This document shows, in pieces, positions 60,731 through 64,000 of a DNA stretch of 64,000 nucleotides. Positions within the stretch are counted from its first letter, which is position 1; every line of letters starts with the position of its first letter. Source of the DNA: Alphaproteobacteria bacterium (lineage in GTDB: Bacteria > Pseudomonadota > Alphaproteobacteria > Caulobacterales > Hyphomonadaceae). The stretch lies in contig JAAEZZ010000012.1 of NCBI GenBank assembly GCA_018222605.1, forward strand, positions 62,001-126,000, in the 5' to 3' direction. The notes under the pieces are model-generated. The model ran no database searches and was not told the origin of the DNA. It worked only from the letters and a program-made list of their open reading frames with translations. A program made the translations under genes and the position numbers.

Positions 60731-61345
60731 TCAGCTATGGGCGAAAATGTCTGTTTCGTCCCAGCCGGCAATGTCGAGCCGTGCGCGAATGGGCAGGAAG
60801 GCGAAACAGGCTTCGGCCAGTTCCAGCCTGCCTTCGCGTTTCAGCATCTCTTCCAGGCCTGTTTTGATCTGATGCAGGTGCAGCACGTCAGAGGCGGCAT
60901 ATTGCAGCTGTGCATCGGTCAGTTCGCCTGCGCCCCAGTCAGAGCTTTGCTGTGCCTTGGACATGTCCACGCCGGCGATCTCGCGCGCCACATCCTTCAG
61001 GCCATGGCGGTCTGTATAGGTCCGTGCCAGTTTTGAGGCGATTTTGGTGCACCAGATCGGGCCGCAGTCGACATCCATCCAGCGCTTCATCATGGCCACG
61101 TCAAACCGGGCGAAGTGGAAGATCTTGAGCACATTCGGATCGCTCAGCAGCTTCTTCAGATTCGGGCAGTCATAGTCCCGATTCAGCTGCACGAGATGCG
61201 CGCTGCCGTCTCCGGAGGAGATCTGCACGAGCGTGAGATGATCACGGCGAAGGTTCAGTCCCATCGCCTCGGTGTCGACTGCCACGACCGGACCAAAGTC
61301 CAGTCCCGCGGGCAGATCATCCTTGTGTAATTTGATGCCGTTCAT
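60731..61345 (-). CDS. Ribonuclease D-like 3'-5' exonuclease
   Basis: A 204-residue DEDD exonuclease. The metal-binding motifs are VDTEAMGL (near 25), HFARFDVAMM (near 76) and YAASDVLHLHQI (near 150). It lacks the HRDC tail of full-length RNase D, so it is the short type common in alphaproteobacteria. It trims RNA 3' ends. It sits upstream of lptC on the same strand, which is a conserved neighbour pair in this group. Confidence 0.88.
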   Translation of the reverse strand: MNGIKLHKDDLPAGLDFGPVVAVDTEAMGLNLRRDHLTLVQISSGDGSAHLVQLNRDYDCPNLKKLLSDPNVLKIFHFARFDVAMMKRWMDVDCGPIWCTKIASKLARTYTDRHGLKDVAREIAGVDMSKAQQSSDWGAGELTDAQLQYAASDVLHLHQIKTGLEEMLKREGRLELAEACFAFLPIRARLDIAGWDETDIFAHS

Positions 61346-61394
61346 GGCGAGGCTGTAGCATGACAGGCGTTAAGGGCAAGTGTCTGGAGTGACT

Positions 61395-61868
61395 TCAGGC
61401 TTGGCCGTGATCGCGCTGCGCAGCCTGGAGCGCGGTGTCGAGGGCGGACAGAAAGCGCGAGCGGTCTGCCTTGGAGAAGGGGGCCGGCCCGCGGGCAATG
61501 CCATCGCCCAGGCCTGCGCGCAGATCGGCGTGGATCGCGCGAACTGCAATGGCCGGTCCGATTGAGGCGTCAGTAAAGGGTTTGCCGGTTGGCGACAGGA
61601 CGCGAGCGCCCGCCTTCAGGCAGCGGTCAGCCAGCAGGATGTCCGCCGTGATCACGATGCTGGCTGCATTGGCCTCTTCGGCGATCCAGTCATCTGCGGC
61701 ATCAAAACTGTCGGTCACCATCTTGCGAGAAACAAGCGCGTGCTCGGGAATGCGCATATAGGAATTGGCGACAATGACGACCGGAACCTTGTGGCGCAGG
61801 GCCACCTTGTAGATCTCATCCTTGACCGGGCAGGCATCGGCATCCACCAGGATGCGGACATTTGTCAT
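61395..61868 (-). CDS. YaiI/YqxD family (UPF0178) protein
   Basis: A 157-residue protein with the family core VDADACPVKDEIYKVALRHK at 8-27, and ADILLADRCLKAGARVLSPT near 74-93. The family is PIN-like, with a metal site from the Asp and Cys residues at the N-terminus; the function is unknown. Its start overlaps the stop of the GNAT gene (ATGA), giving a two-gene unit. Confidence 0.88.
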   Translation of the reverse strand: MTNVRILVDADACPVKDEIYKVALRHKVPVVIVANSYMRIPEHALVSRKMVTDSFDAADDWIAEEANAASIVITADILLADRCLKAGARVLSPTGKPFTDASIGPAIAVRAIHADLRAGLGDGIARGPAPFSKADRSRFLSALDTALQAAQRDHGQA

Positions 61869-62329
61869 GTCCGGGCCTGCAATCTGTGGATCAGGCAGGG
61901 CAGGGACCGGCCCGGAATGGGGCTTGGTTCTGTATCGCCGGTCCGGGTGGCGCCCATATGCTCATAAAAGCCTGCCGCCTGGGGATCGGAGACAATCAGC
62001 AAATCCTCTGCGCCATTCTCCTGCGCTGTCCGACACGCCCAGACGTATAGCAGCTTGCCTGTGCCCTCTCCCAACCGGTCGGGTGCCACATACAGCTTCT
62101 TCACCTGGGCCAGCGTGTCCGTATTCATGGATAGCTGCACCATGCCCGCTACTCCGCGCTTGTCCTCGGCCACCATCAGGGCGTCTGTTTCCAGTTCTTC
62201 AGGTTTCAGGGTCAGGCTCTGCCGGAAGGCTTTCAGCATTTTACCGTCATAGCCCCAGCTGGCCTGGGATCTGAGGCACAGATCTGACAGGCCAGGCAGT
62301 TCTTCCGGCGTCGGTGCTCTCAGGATCAT
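61865..62329 (-). CDS. GNAT-family acetyltransferase
   Basis: A 154-residue GNAT protein. The acetyl-CoA site is in VKKLYVAPDRLGEGTGKLLY near 76-95 and SDPQAAGFYEHMGA near 119-132. The family N-acetylates small molecules or proteins; the acceptor is unknown. It is coupled to the YaiI gene, and divergent from the Y-family polymerase gene, 92 bp apart. Confidence 0.85.
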   Translation of the reverse strand: MILRAPTPEELPGLSDLCLRSQASWGYDGKMLKAFRQSLTLKPEELETDALMVAEDKRGVAGMVQLSMNTDTLAQVKKLYVAPDRLGEGTGKLLYVWACRTAQENGAEDLLIVSDPQAAGFYEHMGATRTGDTEPSPIPGRSLPCLIHRLQART

Positions 62330-62371
62330 GCTTGGTGTCCTTTCAGGGCGAAGATGGATGCTTGACTCATA

Positions 62372-62400
62372 GTGCTAAAATGTTCTCTTTGTGTTCTATA
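62372..62400 (+). promoter_or_regulatory. SOS promoter with alphaproteobacterial LexA box
   Basis: GTTCTCTTTGTGTTC (62382-62396) is a perfect GTTC-N7-GTTC, the direct-repeat LexA box of alphaproteobacteria. It lies between a -35-like TTGACT (62372-62377) and an AT-rich -10 stretch (TCTATATATG from 62395). The polymerase ATG is 26 bp downstream of the box. LexA bound here would block RNA polymerase, so the gene should be DNA-damage inducible. Confidence 0.8.
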
Positions 62401-62421
62401 TATGTTTTACTGGTTACCAGC

Positions 62422-63687
62422 ATGCGCCAACCGACCGGGATTGAGTCTCTATACATCGATTTTGATGCTTTCTTTGCCAATGCTGAAAAATTGCTGCGGC
62501 CGGAATTACGTGGCCGTCCTGTTGGTGTTGTGCCGCTGGCGTCTGAGCATACTTCCCTTATCGCGCGATGCTATCTAGCGAAAGCTCATGGTCTGAGGCG
62601 CGGGACCTCGGTTCGCGAAGCGCGCCAATTATGTCCTGACGTCGCCCTGCCGCTGGCCCGGCATGATGAATATGTTCGCCTGCACCACAAGATCCTTGAG
62701 GAACTCGACCGCCATGTGCCTGTCCGTAAGGTCTGGTCTGTGGATGAGATGGAGTGCAGCCTGCTGGGCGCAGAGCGGGCCCGGGGGCCGGACATTGCGA
62801 TGGCCATCCGTCGCGGGCTCAGCGAGAATATCGGGGCCTGCCTCACAGCCTCTATCGGCCTCGCGCCGAACCAGTTCCTGGCCAAGGTGGCCGCGGAGAT
62901 GGACAAGCCGAATGGCTTTGTCATGCTCCGCCCGGAAGATCTGCCAGGGCCCTTGTTCGATCTAGACCTGACGGATCTGCCTGGCATTTCCAGCCGGATG
63001 CACGTGCGGTTGGTTCAGGCTGGCGTGCATACGGTTGAGCAATTGTGGAATCTGTCTCCCAAACAGGCGCGTGCGATCTGGAACAGTGTCGAGGGGGAGC
63101 GTCTCTGGGCGCAGCTGCACGGCTATGCCGTGTCGCGGCCTGAGACAGAGCGGCGCATGTTTGGTCATGGCCGCGTCCTGTCGATGGAATGGCGCGACCC
63201 GGTAAAGGCGCGGGACTGCCTGCGCCTGTTGACGGCCAAGGCAGCGCGGCGACTCCGTCGGGAGGGCTATCTGGCGGCAGGTCTTCATGTCTCTCTCCGG
63301 GCCCAGGCGGGCCCGCGCTGGGGCGGGGACATGTCTTTTTTTCCTGCTCGGGATGATCACACCTTTCTGCAGAAGGCATGTGAGATCTTTGATGTGGGCG
63401 TAGAGGCGCTGGGCGGCGGGCGCCTGAAGAAGCTGTCTGTCGTGCTGCACACAATCAGCCGACCGGGAGAGGTCAGCGCCGATTTGTTCGAGCATGCTGA
63501 TCAGGTTTCCAGCCGCTCGCGCTGGGAACGTGTGACGGATGCGATGGATGCCCTGAATGCGCGTAACGGGGCATGTGTGGTTTCACTCGGCCCACGCAAA
63601 GAACCGCCGGGCGGCTATGCCGGGGCCAAGATCGCCTTCGGCCGTGTGCCAGACCTCAATGATTTTCTGACGACCCGGTCAGACTGA
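62422..63687 (+). CDS. Y-family DNA polymerase (DinB/ImuB-related)
   Basis: A 421-residue translesion polymerase. The palm acidic residues are in YIDFDAFFANAE (D13, D15) and SVDEMEC (D107, E108). LTASIGLAPNQFLAKVAAEM near 138-157 and the helix-hairpin-helix LPGISSRMHVRLVQAGV near 190-206 are typical of DinB. The little finger ends about residue 350, and a further 70 residues follow. Its intact DE pair indicates catalysis, unlike ImuB. A LexA box controls it. Neither imuA nor dnaE2 is adjacent. The ATG at 62422 gives the family-like start. Confidence 0.88.
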   Translation: MRQPTGIESLYIDFDAFFANAEKLLRPELRGRPVGVVPLASEHTSLIARCYLAKAHGLRRGTSVREARQLCPDVALPLARHDEYVRLHHKILEELDRHVPVRKVWSVDEMECSLLGAERARGPDIAMAIRRGLSENIGACLTASIGLAPNQFLAKVAAEMDKPNGFVMLRPEDLPGPLFDLDLTDLPGISSRMHVRLVQAGVHTVEQLWNLSPKQARAIWNSVEGERLWAQLHGYAVSRPETERRMFGHGRVLSMEWRDPVKARDCLRLLTAKAARRLRREGYLAAGLHVSLRAQAGPRWGGDMSFFPARDDHTFLQKACEIFDVGVEALGGGRLKKLSVVLHTISRPGEVSADLFEHADQVSSRSRWERVTDAMDALNARNGACVVSLGPRKEPPGGYAGAKIAFGRVPDLNDFLTTRSD

Positions 63688-63756
63688 CGCAAGGCGAGGG
63701 CTTGCCGTGTCAGCCAATCGACTTTCCTTTATCCTCATAAAAAAGGGAGAGTTCAC

Positions 63757-64000
63757 ATGGCGCCAGCTCCGGTAAAGACACGTATCACAGAGATGCTCGG
63801 CATCGAGAAACCGATCATTCAGGCGGCCATGGGCTGGATTGCCCGATCCCGGCTCTCCTCTGCCGTCTCGAATGCCGGGGGCATGGGCATTATCGAGACC
63901 TCTTCCGGCGAGTTGGATGCCGTGCGGGAAGAGATCAGGCAGATGAAGACGCTGACGGACAAGCCGTTCGGCGTGAACGTCGCCCAGGCCTTTGTGCGCG
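63757..64000 (+). CDS. Nitronate monooxygenase / enoyl reductase-like FMN protein (partial)
   Basis: The first 81 residues are visible, and the gene runs off the window. TEMLGIEKPIIQAAMGWIAR onward, with a Gly-rich SNAGGMGIIET segment near 45-55, matches 2-nitropropane dioxygenase/FabK-type TIM barrels that bind FMN. An AAAAGGGAGAG site lies upstream. Nitronate oxidation is the likeliest activity, but an enoyl-ACP reductase cannot be excluded from this fragment. Confidence 0.75.
   Translation, partial: MAPAPVKTRITEMLGIEKPIIQAAMGWIARSRLSSAVSNAGGMGIIETSSGELDAVREEIRQMKTLTDKPFGVNVAQAFVR

Overview
The window reads as chromosomal DNA of an alphaproteobacterium, most likely a Hyphomonas-like member of the Hyphomonadaceae/Caulobacterales. 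The clues are a CpdR-type single-domain regulator beside an N-formylglutamate amidohydrolase, a small RNA resembling the alphaproteobacterial mmgR/suhB family, an alphaproteobacterial LexA box (GTTC-N7-GTTC), an lptC-lptA-lptB-rpoN cluster and a TonB-dependent receptor. The assignment rests on gene content read by eye, not on a database search.

Bases 1 to about 24,100 form an accessory region. It opens with a nuclease cluster: the tail of an SbcD-like phosphoesterase, an SbcC/Rad50-like ATPase and an OLD-family ATPase/TOPRIM nuclease. A conjugative or mobilisable module follows: ArdC antirestriction protein, small conserved element genes, relaxase and MobC, and a large serine recombinase with TetR and XRE regulators. 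Next is a complete type II-C CRISPR-Cas locus: an array of 33 repeats and 32 spacers at 14664-16809, then cas2, cas1 and a 1142-residue cas9 on the minus strand. A tracrRNA candidate lies just upstream of cas9 and is transcribed away from it (about 21680-21760, plus strand). Its anti-repeat pairs with the plus-strand repeat, and a terminator follows the array on the plus strand. Array and tracrRNA are therefore both read on the plus strand, convergent with the cas operon. Right of cas9 lie a DUF2293 gene broken by an amber codon and three copies of a short repeat. The core of that repeat also sits at the 3' end of the recombinase, so these may be attachment-site scars.

From about 22,600 to 64,000 the window is ordinary chromosome. 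It holds regulators (AraC, LysR, MarR), two paralogous TPR-sulfotransferases, a TonB receptor, tRNA-Arg(CCG) with a truncated second copy, a TraB/GumN lipoprotein, a HisN-like phosphatase, an XRE regulator divergent from the mmgR-like RNA, hutG-like/cpdR/tRNA-Val(GAC), purA, a flavin monooxygenase, a PagL-like deacylase, serA-serC, assorted small enzymes and a fatty-acid desaturase. A nucleoside-salvage group follows (cdd, nucleoside hydrolase, ribokinase), then an S1/P1 nuclease, rpoN-lptB-lptA-lptC, RNase D, and a Y-family DNA polymerase with a LexA box in its promoter. The window ends inside a nitronate monooxygenase-like gene.

The strongest system is the compact type II-C CRISPR-Cas locus with its reconstructable guide-RNA duplex. 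It sits in a mobilisable island that also carries an OLD/SbcC-like nuclease cluster and an antirestriction protein.
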